From NCBI RefSeq assembly GCF_042682915.1, contig NZ_JBHUIW010000013.1, positions 1-64,000 of the forward strand: DNA of 64,000 nt. Direction: 5' to 3'. Below, piece after piece: positions 31,027 through 40,491 of this stretch. Made by a program: the position numbers and the translations under genes. Origin of the DNA: Rhodoplanes azumiensis. Its GTDB lineage: Bacteria; Pseudomonadota; Alphaproteobacteria; Rhizobiales; Xanthobacteraceae. The notes under the pieces were generated by a model. The model was given only the letters and a program-made list of their open reading frames with translations, was not told the DNA's origin and ran no database searches. Numbering within the stretch: position 1 is the first letter of the stretch; each line of letters opens with the position of its first letter.

Positions 31027-32526
31027 ATGTTCCCCGTCCCCCGCCCTGCCCTGTCGCCCAACACCTACGATTACGAGTCGCTGCCGCTGGTGAAGCCGAC
31101 CGGCTTTCGCGAGTACGACGCGCGCTGGCTGTTCGAGAAAGAGATCAACCTGATGGGCGTGCAGGCGCTCGGCATGGGACTCGGCACGCTGATCCGCCGC
31201 GCCGGCGTCGCACCGTCGATCGTCACCGGTCACGACTTCCGGAGCTACTCGGCGTCGATCAAGACGGCGCTCGTGTCGGGCCTGCTCGCCGCCGGCTGCA
31301 CCGTGCACGACATCGGCCTCGCCATCACGCCGATGGCCTATTTCGCGCAGTTCGATCTCGACGTGCCCTGCGTCGCCATGGTGACGGCCTCGCACAACGA
31401 CAACGGCTGGACCGGCGTGAAGATGGGCATGGCGCGGCCCCTCACCTTCGGACCCGAGGAGATGACGCGGCTGAAGGAGATCGTGCTCGCCGCCGACTTC
31501 GATCTGGTGGGCGGCGGGTCGTATCGCTTCGTCGAGAGGTTTCCGGAGCGCTACATCGCCGATCTCACGAACCGCGCGCCGCTGACGCGCAAGCTGAAGG
31601 TCGTCTGCGCCTGCGGCAACGGCACGGCCGGCGCCTTCGCGCCGGCGGTCCTCGAGACGATCGGCTGCGACGTGGTGCCGCTCGACACCGATCTCGACTT
31701 CACGTTCCCGCGCTACAATCCGAACCCCGAAGACCTCGAGATGCTGCACGCCATCCGCGACGCGGTGGTGGCGAACGGCGCCGACGTGGGGCTGGGCTTC
31801 GACGGCGACGGCGACCGCTGCGGCGTCGTCGACGACAGGGGGGAAGAGATCTTCGCGGACAAGATCGGCGTGATGCTGGCGCGCGACATCTCCGCGCTGC
31901 ACCCGAACGCGCAGTTCGTCGTCGACGTGAAGTCGACGGGCCTGTTCGCCACCGACCCGGTGCTGATCGGAAACGGCGCGAGGACCGAGTACTGGAAGAC
32001 CGGCCACTCCTACATGAAGCGCCGCACCCACGAGCTGAAAGCGCTGGTCGGCTTCGAGAAGTCGGGGCACTTCTTCTTCAACACGCCGTTCGGCCGCGGC
32101 TACGACGACGGCCTCGTCTCGGCGCTCGCGGTCTGCGACATGCTCGACCGCAATCCGGGCAAGAGCCTGTCGGCGCTGCGCGACGCGCTGCCCAAGACCT
32201 GGTCGTCGCCGACCATGTCGCCGCACTGCGCCGACGAGACGAAATACGGCGTGGTCGACGCCGTGGTGGCTCACTTCAAGGACGCGCAGGCGAAAGGCGC
32301 GCCGGTGGCCGGCCAGACGATCCGCGATCTCGTCACGGTCAACGGCGTCCGGGTCACGGTCGCGGACGGCACCTGGGGGCTGGTGCGCGCCTCCTCCAAC
32401 AAGCCGGAGCTGGTCGTGGTCGTCGAGAGCCCGGTCTCGGAGGCGCGGATGCGCGACATGTTCGCCGCCGTCGACGGCGTGCTGCGCACCCACCCGGAGG
32501 TCGGCGCCTACAATCAGACGATCTGA
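31027..32526 (+). CDS. Phosphomannomutase/phosphoglucomutase
   Basis: A 499-residue alpha-D-phosphohexomutase of the ManB/AlgC class, converting mannose-6-phosphate to mannose-1-phosphate or the glucose equivalents for surface polysaccharide precursors. Motifs: FREYDARWLF near the N-terminus, the catalytic serine loop VTASHNDNGWTG (Ser122), the metal loop LGFDGDGDRCG, the sugar-recognition GFEKSGHFFF, and the phosphate-binding VRASSNKPELVVVVES. The last has SSNKPEL where many mutases have RPSGTEP, as in archaeal and some proteobacterial members. The substrate cannot be settled by sequence alone. Confidence 0.9.
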   Translation: MFPVPRPALSPNTYDYESLPLVKPTGFREYDARWLFEKEINLMGVQALGMGLGTLIRRAGVAPSIVTGHDFRSYSASIKTALVSGLLAAGCTVHDIGLAITPMAYFAQFDLDVPCVAMVTASHNDNGWTGVKMGMARPLTFGPEEMTRLKEIVLAADFDLVGGGSYRFVERFPERYIADLTNRAPLTRKLKVVCACGNGTAGAFAPAVLETIGCDVVPLDTDLDFTFPRYNPNPEDLEMLHAIRDAVVANGADVGLGFDGDGDRCGVVDDRGEEIFADKIGVMLARDISALHPNAQFVVDVKSTGLFATDPVLIGNGARTEYWKTGHSYMKRRTHELKALVGFEKSGHFFFNTPFGRGYDDGLVSALAVCDMLDRNPGKSLSALRDALPKTWSSPTMSPHCADETKYGVVDAVVAHFKDAQAKGAPVAGQTIRDLVTVNGVRVTVADGTWGLVRASSNKPELVVVVESPVSEARMRDMFAAVDGVLRTHPEVGAYNQTI

Positions 32527-32605
32527 AGGTTTCGCGACACGGTCCGACGGGGCGACTCGACGCCCCGTCGCGATCCGCGACGGCAGGGCTCGACGCAGCC
32601 AGGGC

Positions 32606-34450
32606 TCAGCGCAGCGACGCGGTGCGGCCGAACGAGACGGTGGCGAGGAACACCACGGCGCCGCCACCGAAGCGGTCGGAGGCGAGCCCCGGATAGGGCT
32701 CGGCGCCGAAGCTCATCACCAGCGAGCCGAGCGGCTTGCCCATCAGGCTGCGCAGCTCGGCGTAATCGGGATCCCCGTAGACCGTGACCGTCATGGCCGA
32801 GTGCAGGCTGGGCGACAGCATCACGGCGCGCAGCCACGGATCGTCGAAGCGCATGCCCGGCTTCACCGTCACCACCGCGGTCGTGGCGGTCGAGCCGACC
32901 GGCGCATCGCCACCGCGGCCGGTCGGCACCCGCGCCGCGGTCTTCTTCACGACGGCGAGCGGCGAACCGTCGGCCGGCAGGCGGGCACGATCGACGAGCG
33001 AGCCCATCGCGGCGGGACGCACCGGCGATTCGGCGGCGGCCCGACGGGACGGCTCGGACGCGTAGGCGAGGGCGAGCTCGAGCGGGACGCGGTCTGCGGT
33101 GTCGCGACCGGACGAATCGCGGGTACCGGAGGTGCGGTTCGGCGCGTAGAGCGAACCGGTCTGGCTCGGGGTGCGCTCGCGGCCGACCGGGGCCATCGGA
33201 TCGACGGCCGCCGTGGTCGCCCCCATCTCGGCGGGCGGACGCGGCGGCTCGGCGCCCAGCACCGCGACCGCGGTGCTCTCGATCGGCATGTCGCCGGCGC
33301 CGGCGAGCCGCACCGGCGTGCTCGACGCCGAGGCGAGCGAGAACATCTCGGGGCCGGCCGGCTGTGACGGAGCCGGGTCGGGCTTCACCGCGGTGCGGGC
33401 GACCGCCGGCCGGGCGACCTCGACGCGGACCGTCCGAGACTTGGGCTCCGTCTTGGCGACATCGGTCTTGGCGACATCGATCTTGGCAGGCTCGATCTTG
33501 GCAGGCTCGGCCTTGGCGGGCTCGATCTTGGCGGGCTCGGCCCGGGCGGCCTGGACACGCGCCGGGACCGGGGTGATCGGCTTCGCGGCGGCCTGCTTGG
33601 CGGCGGCCTGCTTGGCGGCGGCCGGAGCAGCCGCACGGGCCGTATCCTCGGCCTCCTCGGCGTCTTTGCCGCCGAACAGCGAGGCGATCAGGCTCTTCGC
33701 AGGCTTCGGCGCGGAGCCGGCGTCGAGCGACGCCACCGCGGTCGACGCGCCACGCGACTGGAGCTGGGCGAGCGCCTGTTCGTAGCCGGGCAGCGGCTTG
33801 CCGTTGGACGGCACATGGACGGTGCGGCCGTCCGGGAAGACCTTGGCGAGCTGATCGTAGGTCATCCGCGGCCAGTGGCGGATGCCGCCGGTGTCGACGT
33901 GAATGAATTGCGAGCCCGGATAGTAGCCGACGCCGCCACGGTGCAGCCGGAGCGCCGCGGCGCGCTGCTTCTCCAGCGAGACGCCGCGCACCTTCAGGTC
34001 GATCGCCTTGCCGACCATGTGCTGGCTTTCCTTGGCGACGCCGCCGGAGCGGGAGCGCAGCATGGAATTGGTGGCCGGCGCCCGATAGCCGCAGATGATG
34101 TCGACCGTGTCGCCGTCGACCGCGCGGGTGAGCTCCCACACGGCGTCGATCACGGCCGGATCCATTTTGATCGACTGGTTGCGGCGCCAGTCGCGCATCA
34201 CCCAGTCGATCTTCTTCAGCGCGTCGGCGTCGTAGCGGCCGTTGCGCCGGTACGTGACCGTGAGATTCTCGCCCGTGTGGGTGTGGTGGAAGGTCAGCGT
34301 GCGGGTGTCGCCGTTGGCGGCCGCGGTCTGCAGGCCGTTGCAGCCGAGAACGACGATCACGGCGGCGAGGCCGATTCGGCGACCGGCGCGGAGCACCGTG
34401 CCGGTCGCCGAATCGCGGCGGACGCCGCTCAGAGCCACGTGCGATCCCAT
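32606..34450 (-). CDS. DUF882/M15-type murein peptidase with long Pro/Ala-rich C-terminal region
   Basis: YcbK-like D,D-peptidase fold. After a hydrophobic signal segment (IGLAAVIVVLGCNGLQ) come the DUF882 elements IICGYRAPATNSMLR, SQHMVGKAIDLKVRG and FIHVDTGGIRHW, which supply the His/Asp/His zinc ligands. The domain ends near residue 200; the remaining 400 residues are low in complexity. They include an A-E/K-P-A-K-I/T repeat (about 33420-33550), probably a wall-spanning region. The gene is convergent with the mutase gene, leaving an 80-base gap. GGAG lies 11 bases before the ATG. A cysteine in the signal (GLAAVIVVLGC) leaves a lipoprotein reading open. Confidence 0.83.
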   Translation of the reverse strand: MGSHVALSGVRRDSATGTVLRAGRRIGLAAVIVVLGCNGLQTAAANGDTRTLTFHHTHTGENLTVTYRRNGRYDADALKKIDWVMRDWRRNQSIKMDPAVIDAVWELTRAVDGDTVDIICGYRAPATNSMLRSRSGGVAKESQHMVGKAIDLKVRGVSLEKQRAAALRLHRGGVGYYPGSQFIHVDTGGIRHWPRMTYDQLAKVFPDGRTVHVPSNGKPLPGYEQALAQLQSRGASTAVASLDAGSAPKPAKSLIASLFGGKDAEEAEDTARAAAPAAAKQAAAKQAAAKPITPVPARVQAARAEPAKIEPAKAEPAKIEPAKIDVAKTDVAKTEPKSRTVRVEVARPAVARTAVKPDPAPSQPAGPEMFSLASASSTPVRLAGAGDMPIESTAVAVLGAEPPRPPAEMGATTAAVDPMAPVGRERTPSQTGSLYAPNRTSGTRDSSGRDTADRVPLELALAYASEPSRRAAAESPVRPAAMGSLVDRARLPADGSPLAVVKKTAARVPTGRGGDAPVGSTATTAVVTVKPGMRFDDPWLRAVMLSPSLHSAMTVTVYGDPDYAELRSLMGKPLGSLVMSFGAEPYPGLASDRFGGGAVVFLATVSFGRTASLR

Positions 34451-34771
34451 TCAGACCATGCTCCGACGTCTCCGCGAACGGTGTCCGCGGAGCGCGTCGC
34501 TCGACCTCACCCCCGTGATCGGTCGAACGACAGGGCAGTTCTCGTCTTTCTCGGGATCGGCCGACGCAGCTCTGCGTCCCCCCTCTCCCCATCACAGTCT
34601 GTTCACTAAACCGTGAGTATGGCGAAAAGAAGCCGCCTGTCACGGCCGCGCCACGCCTCTCTAAATTTTTGATCGCGCTAGTATTTTACCGGAGACTCCG
34701 AAGCGCTTCTCGGTCTGATGGTGCAATGCGAAATCCGCGACTCGTCGTGAACGAACAGTTCTCCCGACCTG

Positions 34772-34842
34772 GCGCAAGTCTTGCTGACCCGGACAAGTCT
34801 TGCCGCCCCGGACAAGTCTTGCCGCCCCGGACAAGTCTTGCC
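34772..34842. repeat. 19-bp tandem repeats each carrying a CAAGTCTTG dyad
   Basis: Units starting at 34791, 34810 and 34829 read GGACAAGTCTTGCCGCCCC (the last is truncated). A degenerate unit at 34772-34790 reads GCGCAAGTCTTGCTGACCC. The period is exactly 19 bases and every unit contains CAAG-T-CTTG. The array lies in the 520-base gap between the L,D-transpeptidase stop and the DUF882 gene start, about 320 bases upstream of the latter. The rest of the gap holds an AT-rich stretch (about 34655-34695) and a fragment of a family-B palindrome near 34900, but no gene. Confidence 0.85.
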
Positions 34843-34972
34843 AAATCGTGAGCGTCCCCGCCGCCGTCGCCGAACGTCAGCCCCCTGAAAACGCCGACGG
34901 CCGGGACGGGCCCGGCCATCGCGCACCACGGTCGTGATCCCGTCGCCGGCGCTTCGCGTCCGGCGCGAGACG

Positions 34973-37063
34973 TCAACGGAACAGGTTGAACAACGGGAAC
35001 ACGCTGCGCGGCTGCTCCTGCGGAAGCTGCACGGCCTGACGACGCGGCGCCGACGAGGCGACGCGACGCTCGGCCGTCGGCTGGTCGGCGACCTTGCGCT
35101 CGTCGCTCTTCATCGCCGCGATCAGGCGCTGGTCGCGGCCGTAGATGTCCTCGCGCAGCACCAGCTTGCCGGTCTCGTCGACCGACGCGGTCTGATAGGT
35201 GAGATGCACCGGGATCGGCGTCGGGAAGTTGATGTTGGTCTCCGAGGTTCCGTACATGCGGCGGATGCGCTCGGCCGTGTAGCCCTCCTTGGGCAGCGTG
35301 ATGCCGAGCAGCACCTCGGCGTACTTGTCCGGATCCTTCACCCGCATGCAGCCGTGGCTGTAGGCGCGCCGCTCGTGTGCGAACAGGTGCTTGTCCGGCG
35401 TGTCGTGCTGGTAGACCAGGAACTTGTTGGGGAAGTTGAAGCGGATGCGGCCGAGCGCATTGCCGGCGCCGGGCGGCTGCGAGATGTGGATCGAGCCGTC
35501 GCGGTTGCGCGACACGTTGAGGCCCATGCGCGACAGCACGGTCGGATCCTGCTGCAGGGCCGGCAGATACTCGTTGTAGACGATCGAGGGCGGCACGTTC
35601 CAGGTCGGGTTGACGGTGATGTATTTCATCGTCTCCGACAGGAGCGGGGTCGCGTGGTTGCCGGGCTTGCCGACGACGACCCGGGTGGTCCACAGCATGG
35701 CGTCGTCCTTGTAGACGCGCAGCACGAACTCCGGGATGTTGACGATCACGTGCGCCTTGCCGAGATCGTGCGGCACCCAGCGCCAGCGCTCCAGATTGGC
35801 CCGGATCACGTCGGCGGTGCGCTCGTTGCGCGGGCCGTTGAGGGCGTCGACCGCGGCGGCGTCGAACACGCCGGTCTGCTTGAGGCCTTTCTTCTTCTGG
35901 AACGCCTTCACGGCCTCGGCGAGCGTCTTGTCGTAGGCCGTGCCGGTGCCGCCGACGCCGAGCTTCTCACGCAGCTCGGGAACCCGCGCGTCGTCCATGC
36001 CGACCTTGAGGGCCGGGCCGTAACCGATGCGCTTGCTCGTGTCGGAGGAGAGGCCGCGCGCCTCGGCGAGCTTCGCCTTGAGCGCCTTGTAATGGGCGTG
36101 CTGCGGCTGATAGCCGTCGAGCGCCGCGCCGGCGTCCTCGCCCTTCACCGAGACGAGCTTGCCCATCACCTCGGCCGCCTCGGGCGGGTTCTGGTAGTAG
36201 ACCACGTCGCCGTTGATGCGCGACCAGTGGATGCGGCCGACCGCGGCGTGCTTGGCGTAGGCGAGCACCGACTGGGTCAGCTTCATCTCGTAGTCGGCGA
36301 CCTCGTCGGCGGTCGCGTCGGCCTTCAGGGTCGGCACCGGATAATCGTCCGCGTCGAGGCCATCGGCCTCGGCCTGGCCGAGCTGGGCGATCACGGCCTT
36401 GGCCCGGGCATTGACGGCGCCTTCGCTCGTCCACACCGGCCCGTTGGCGCGCGCCGCATAGAAGCTCTCGAGCGAGGCGCGGGTCTTGGCGTCGAAGCGG
36501 CGGTCGCCCTTCTTGGAGAGCAGATCGGCGAGCTTCTCGCCGACCTGCTGGTCGAGGCTCACGACCGGAGCCGTCGGACCGGCGGGAGCGGCGACGGCGG
36601 CCGGCACCGAACCGGTGGCCGGCTCGGCGGCGGGCGGCGTCGCGGTCGCGGCCTTCGGCGCCGTCGTGTCGGCCGGCGTCACATCGGCGGGCGTCACGGC
36701 GACCGGGGCCGGCGCGGTCGCCGGGACGGCGGCGGTGTCGGGCGTCGCCACCTCGGGCGTCGTGACGGGAGCCGCGGTCGCCTCGACACGGACGGCATCG
36801 GGCGCGGTCGCGGCGGCGAGCGGCTGCGGCTCGGGCGTCGGGGTCGGGGTCGGGGTCGGGGCGACGGCGGCCGGCGTCGAATCGGCCGGCGCGAGGTCCG
36901 CCGGCGTCACGGCGAGCGGGGCCGGCTCGGTCGGCGGAACGGCATCGGCCGCGGAGGCGGCCGGAGCGACGGCCGGCGTATCGGGTGCGGACTGGGCGTT
37001 TGCGGTGCCGAGGGCGAGAACCAGCGCGAGGGCCGTTCCGGCGAGCAGACGATCGAAGCGCAT
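34973..37063 (-). CDS. L,D-transpeptidase (YcbB/LdtD type)
   Basis: Periplasmic enzyme that makes 3-3 peptidoglycan cross-links. The 696-residue protein has a signal peptide (MRFDRLLAGTALALVLALGTANAQS). A low-complexity Ala/Pro/Thr/Val linker of roughly 190 residues follows, including a TPTPTPTPEP run. Next come a YcbB scaffold domain and a peptidoglycan-binding-like segment. The YkuD catalytic domain has YSHGCMRVKDPDKYAEVLL with nucleophile Cys572. GGAGG nine bases before the ATG fixes the start. The linker is unusually long and probably spans the periplasm. The 217 bases upstream separate it from a same-strand regulator gene. Confidence 0.93.
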   Translation of the reverse strand: MRFDRLLAGTALALVLALGTANAQSAPDTPAVAPAASAADAVPPTEPAPLAVTPADLAPADSTPAAVAPTPTPTPTPEPQPLAAATAPDAVRVEATAAPVTTPEVATPDTAAVPATAPAPVAVTPADVTPADTTAPKAATATPPAAEPATGSVPAAVAAPAGPTAPVVSLDQQVGEKLADLLSKKGDRRFDAKTRASLESFYAARANGPVWTSEGAVNARAKAVIAQLGQAEADGLDADDYPVPTLKADATADEVADYEMKLTQSVLAYAKHAAVGRIHWSRINGDVVYYQNPPEAAEVMGKLVSVKGEDAGAALDGYQPQHAHYKALKAKLAEARGLSSDTSKRIGYGPALKVGMDDARVPELREKLGVGGTGTAYDKTLAEAVKAFQKKKGLKQTGVFDAAAVDALNGPRNERTADVIRANLERWRWVPHDLGKAHVIVNIPEFVLRVYKDDAMLWTTRVVVGKPGNHATPLLSETMKYITVNPTWNVPPSIVYNEYLPALQQDPTVLSRMGLNVSRNRDGSIHISQPPGAGNALGRIRFNFPNKFLVYQHDTPDKHLFAHERRAYSHGCMRVKDPDKYAEVLLGITLPKEGYTAERIRRMYGTSETNINFPTPIPVHLTYQTASVDETGKLVLREDIYGRDQRLIAAMKSDERKVADQPTAERRVASSAPRRQAVQLPQEQPRSVFPLFNLFR

Positions 37064-37281
37064 AGGCGATGTCCTCCCAGGGGCAAACGTCAGCACCACA
37101 TCGAGTCCGCCGCGCGACGCCGACGGGTCCGGACCGGCGGCGCCGCCTCTCCGGAGACTCGAATTCTCCCGCAGCCGCCGCGAAGCGACGCGCGGCCACG
37201 GCATCGGGACTTCAACTTAGCTCAGCCGATCGCGGCCGAGCCCCTGTTTTCGTGGCCGATCTCGCGCTTTTCGCGGCGCTG

Positions 37282-38799
37282 TCACCGGGCGGACACGTCG
37301 ACGGTAACGTCGTCTTCCGACGGCGCCAGCCCGAGCCCTTCCAGCTTGCGATACAAAGTCGACCGGCCGATCCTCAATTTGCGTGCGACCTCAGACATTT
37401 GCCCATTGTAATGGGCGATCGCGAAGCGGATCGCGCAGGCCTCGATCTCGTCCAGCGGCCGCACCTCGCCGTCGGGGCCGAGCAGCGGCATCAAGTCCGC
37501 GGCAGGCGGCATCGTGTCGGTGAGCGAGACGGCGTCCCGGGCGGTCTGCGGCAAATTCGTGGCGGCGAGCGACGCCGGCACCAGCGGAGGCGGCGCCTCC
37601 GCGATCGCCGTCGCGGCGGACGCGGTCGCGATCTGGGGGAACTCGTCGAGGCCGATCTCGTCGCCCTCGGCCAGCACGACGGCGCGGAACACCGCGTTCT
37701 CGAGCTGGCGCACATTGCCCGGCCACGCATGGCGGGCGAGCAGCGCCAACGCCTCGGCGGACACGCGGCGCACCCGCCGCCCCTCCTCGGCCGCGAACCG
37801 CACCAGGAAATGGCGCACGAGGTCGGGGATGTCCTCGGCCCGCGCGCGCAACGGCGGCAGCGTGATCGGGAAGACGTGCAGGCGGTAGAACAGATCCTCG
37901 CGGAAGCGCCCGGCGCCGACGTCGGCGATCAGATCCCGGTTGGTCGCCGAGATCAGCCGCACGTCGACCTTGACCGGACGCCGCCCGCCGACCGGCTCGA
38001 CCTCGCCCTCCTGGAGGGCGCGCAGGAGCTTCACCTGGGCGGCCGGCGGCAGCTCGCCGACCTCGTCGAGGAACAGCGTGCCGCCCGACGCCTCGACGAA
38101 CTTGCCGACATGCTTTTCCGAGGCGCCCGTGAAGGCCCCCTTCTCGTGGCCGAACAGGATCGACTCGACGAGCGTGTCGGGCAGCGCGCCGCAGTTGACG
38201 GCGACGAACGGCTTGGCGCGCCGCTCGCCGGACCCATGGATGGCGCGGGCGAGCAGCTCCTTGCCGACACCCGATTCGCCACCGATCAGCACCGGAATCG
38301 TGGAGGTGGCCGCCTTCTGGGCGGCGCGCAGCACGGCCCGCATCGCCGGGCTGCGGGTGACGATGTCCTCGAGCGTGAGCGTGCCGGCACGGCTGCGCTT
38401 GAGGCGCGACAGCTCGCCTTCGAGGGCGCGCGCCTGCAGGGCGTTGCGCAGAGATACGAGCAGCCGCTCCGGCCCGACCGGCTTGACGACGAAGTCGACG
38501 GCGCCGGCCCTCATCGCGGAGACGACGTTGTCGATGCCGCCATGGGCGGTCTGGACGATCACCGGAACCGAGAGGCCGACGTCGCGCAGCCGCGAGAGCA
38601 CGCCGAGCCCGTCGAGATCCGGCATCACGAGATCGAGCACGACGGCGTCGACGGCGGGCGTATCCGGATCGGCGAGCAGCGCCACGGCGGCGTCGCCGCC
38701 CGGGGCCGACACCGCCTCGAAGCCGAACTTCTGGACGAGCCCCTCCAGCAGGCGCCGCTGCACCGGGTCGTCGTCGACGATGAGGATGCGCTCCGCCAT
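37282..38799 (-). CDS. Sigma-54-dependent response regulator (NtrC family)
   Basis: A 505-residue transcription activator. A receiver domain (ILIVDDDPVQRRLLEGL; phosphoacceptor Asp in VVLDLVMPDLDG; Lys in VVKPVG) is followed by an AAA+ domain with Walker A GGESGVGKELLARA. The sigma-54 contact loop KGAFTGAS and Walker B GGTLFLDEVGE are present. The C-terminal Fis-type HTH reads MSEVARKLRIGRSTLYRKLEGLG. The ATG at 38799 starts directly at the receiver domain; a TTG three codons upstream is possible. No histidine kinase gene lies beside it, so its input is unknown. Targets cannot be told from the sequence. Confidence 0.93.
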   Translation of the reverse strand: MAERILIVDDDPVQRRLLEGLVQKFGFEAVSAPGGDAAVALLADPDTPAVDAVVLDLVMPDLDGLGVLSRLRDVGLSVPVIVQTAHGGIDNVVSAMRAGAVDFVVKPVGPERLLVSLRNALQARALEGELSRLKRSRAGTLTLEDIVTRSPAMRAVLRAAQKAATSTIPVLIGGESGVGKELLARAIHGSGERRAKPFVAVNCGALPDTLVESILFGHEKGAFTGASEKHVGKFVEASGGTLFLDEVGELPPAAQVKLLRALQEGEVEPVGGRRPVKVDVRLISATNRDLIADVGAGRFREDLFYRLHVFPITLPPLRARAEDIPDLVRHFLVRFAAEEGRRVRRVSAEALALLARHAWPGNVRQLENAVFRAVVLAEGDEIGLDEFPQIATASAATAIAEAPPPLVPASLAATNLPQTARDAVSLTDTMPPAADLMPLLGPDGEVRPLDEIEACAIRFAIAHYNGQMSEVARKLRIGRSTLYRKLEGLGLAPSEDDVTVDVSAR

Positions 38800-38880
38800 G
38801 GCGGCCAAGGTCCGGATCGGATGTCCCGAAGTGGGGCATTAATCCAGAACAGACTTAACGCCGGCTTACCGCGCTCGGTT

Positions 38881-38985
38881 GTCATTCCGCGGCGCGTGCG
38901 CCGAACGCGAATCCGGAATCCCGCCGAGAACGCGGAAGTCGCCGCCGGATTCCGGGTTCGCGGCTTCGCCGCGCCCCGGAATGAC
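38881..38985. repeat. Intergenic palindromic repeat, family A (copy 2)
   Basis: Left arm GTCATTCCGCGG...CGCGAATCCGGAATCC (38881-38920). The right arm begins GGATTCCGGGTTCGC and ends CGCCCCGGAATGAC (38947-38985). It shares the GGATTCCGGGTTCGC and CGCCCCGGAATGACC cores with 8761-8867. It lies between the pncB stop and the response-regulator start. Confidence 0.8.
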
Positions 38986-39011
38986 GGCGACCTCATCGAC
39001 CGAAATCGGTA

Positions 39012-40358
39012 TCACCCGTGCGCGGCGATGCGGCGGTCGACCGCCGCGGTGAGGTCGTGCAGCGCGGTGCCGATCTCGACCCGGTAGGGGCCGGGATGCA
39101 GCGGGTCGCGCAACGCCTTCGGCAGGGCGGCGAGTTCGGCGGCGGCGCGCGCCCGGATGTCGGCGAGCGAGGGATCGCGGCGCACCCGCTCGCCGCCCCG
39201 CATCACCGGGGCGAGCAGCGTCTCGCCGGACAGCGTCTCGCCGTCGAGCGAGACGACGTCGCCCGCGATCGTCCCGTCGGCGGCCCGGGTGCGCCACACC
39301 TGCTTGCGGCCCGGGAAGGTCTGCTTCGCGGCCGAGCGCTTGCGCCGCGCCACGCCCTCGTACTCCTGCAGCTTGTAGACGATGTCGAGCACGGGCTGGT
39401 CCTGCGACGTCGTGAGCGCGGTGCCGACCCCGTAGCCGTCGATCGGCGCCCCCGATTCGACGATCGCGGCGATCTGCCCCTCCTCCAGCCCGCCGGAGAC
39501 GAAGATCCGGATGTCCGGGCAGCCGCCGGCATCGAGGATCGCGCGCACCCGCCGCGACAGCCCGACGAGATCGCCCGAGTCGATCCGCACCGAGCGGATC
39601 ACGATGTCGTCACGCGCGAGCTTGGGCGCCAGGGCCACGACCTTGCGGGCGGCGGCCTCGGGATCATAAGTATCGATCAGCAACGTGAGATTGTCCGGCC
39701 GGGCGCGGGCGAAACTCTCGAAGGCGACGCTCTCGTCCTCGTGCGCCTGCACGTAGGAGTGGGCCATGGTGCCGTAGATCGGGATGCCCCACAGCATCTC
39801 GGCCAGCACGGTCGCGGTGCCGGCGAAGCCGGCGACATAGGCGGCCCGGGCCGCCATCAACCCGGCCTCGGCCCCGTGCGCCCGGCGGAAGCCGAAGTCG
39901 ACCAGGGTTTTCCCAGGCGCGGCCAGCATCACGCGCGCCGCCTTGGTGGCGACCAGGCTCTGCAGCTGGATCAGGTTGATGAGCCGCGACTCGAGCAGCT
40001 GGGCGAGCGGCAGCGGCGCCGTGACCCGCAGGATCGGCTCGTGCGGGAAGAACACCGTGCCCTCCGGCATGGCGTCGACGTCGCCCTCGAAGCGCAGGGT
40101 CGCGAGATGGTCGAGCATCGCGGCGTCGAACCGGCCGCTCTTCTCCAGGTAGGCCAGCTCGTCGGCCGAGAAGCGAAACGAGGCGAGCCAGTCCACCGCC
40201 TGCTCGAGCCCCGCCGCCATCAGGAAAGACCGCCCCGGCGGCAGCCGCCGCACGAACAGCTCGAACGACGCCGTCCCGGTCATCCCGTTGGCCAGATAGG
40301 CCTGCATCATGTTGAGCTGGTAGAGGTCCGTCAGCAGCGGACTGTCACCGATGTTCAT
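39012..40358 (-). CDS. pncB: Nicotinate phosphoribosyltransferase
   Basis: Joins nicotinate to PRPP to form nicotinate mononucleotide in NAD salvage. The 448-residue protein opens with LLTDLYQLNMMQAYLANGM and contains FGFRRAHGAEAGLMAARAAYVAGF. RIDSGDLVGLSRRVRAILDAGG follows, then GYGVGTALTTSQDQPVLDIVYKLQEYEG, all typical of bacterial PncB/NAPRTase. The ATG at 40358 precedes the conserved N-terminus; the open frame beyond it is not conserved. It is divergent from the transporter gene, with a 474-base gap that carries the sigma-54 promoter. Confidence 0.93.
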   Translation of the reverse strand: MNIGDSPLLTDLYQLNMMQAYLANGMTGTASFELFVRRLPPGRSFLMAAGLEQAVDWLASFRFSADELAYLEKSGRFDAAMLDHLATLRFEGDVDAMPEGTVFFPHEPILRVTAPLPLAQLLESRLINLIQLQSLVATKAARVMLAAPGKTLVDFGFRRAHGAEAGLMAARAAYVAGFAGTATVLAEMLWGIPIYGTMAHSYVQAHEDESVAFESFARARPDNLTLLIDTYDPEAAARKVVALAPKLARDDIVIRSVRIDSGDLVGLSRRVRAILDAGGCPDIRIFVSGGLEEGQIAAIVESGAPIDGYGVGTALTTSQDQPVLDIVYKLQEYEGVARRKRSAAKQTFPGRKQVWRTRAADGTIAGDVVSLDGETLSGETLLAPVMRGGERVRRDPSLADIRARAAAELAALPKALRDPLHPGPYRVEIGTALHDLTAAVDRRIAAHG

Positions 40359-40491
40359 TGCTCGCGTCCGTGGATTGTTCCGGGGCCGGACCGGCCGGCC
40401 ACCGCCGGCGCGCCGGGCACGCCCTCCGACGCGGTGTAGCACGGGCGCGACCGCCGCGGGAGCCCGTGTCGCCGAGGACCGACGACGACGC

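Noticed and set aside
34669..34851. A 60-codon ORF between the two cell-wall genes
   Set aside because: It runs through the 19-bp tandem repeats, has no ribosome site and no protein-like composition.
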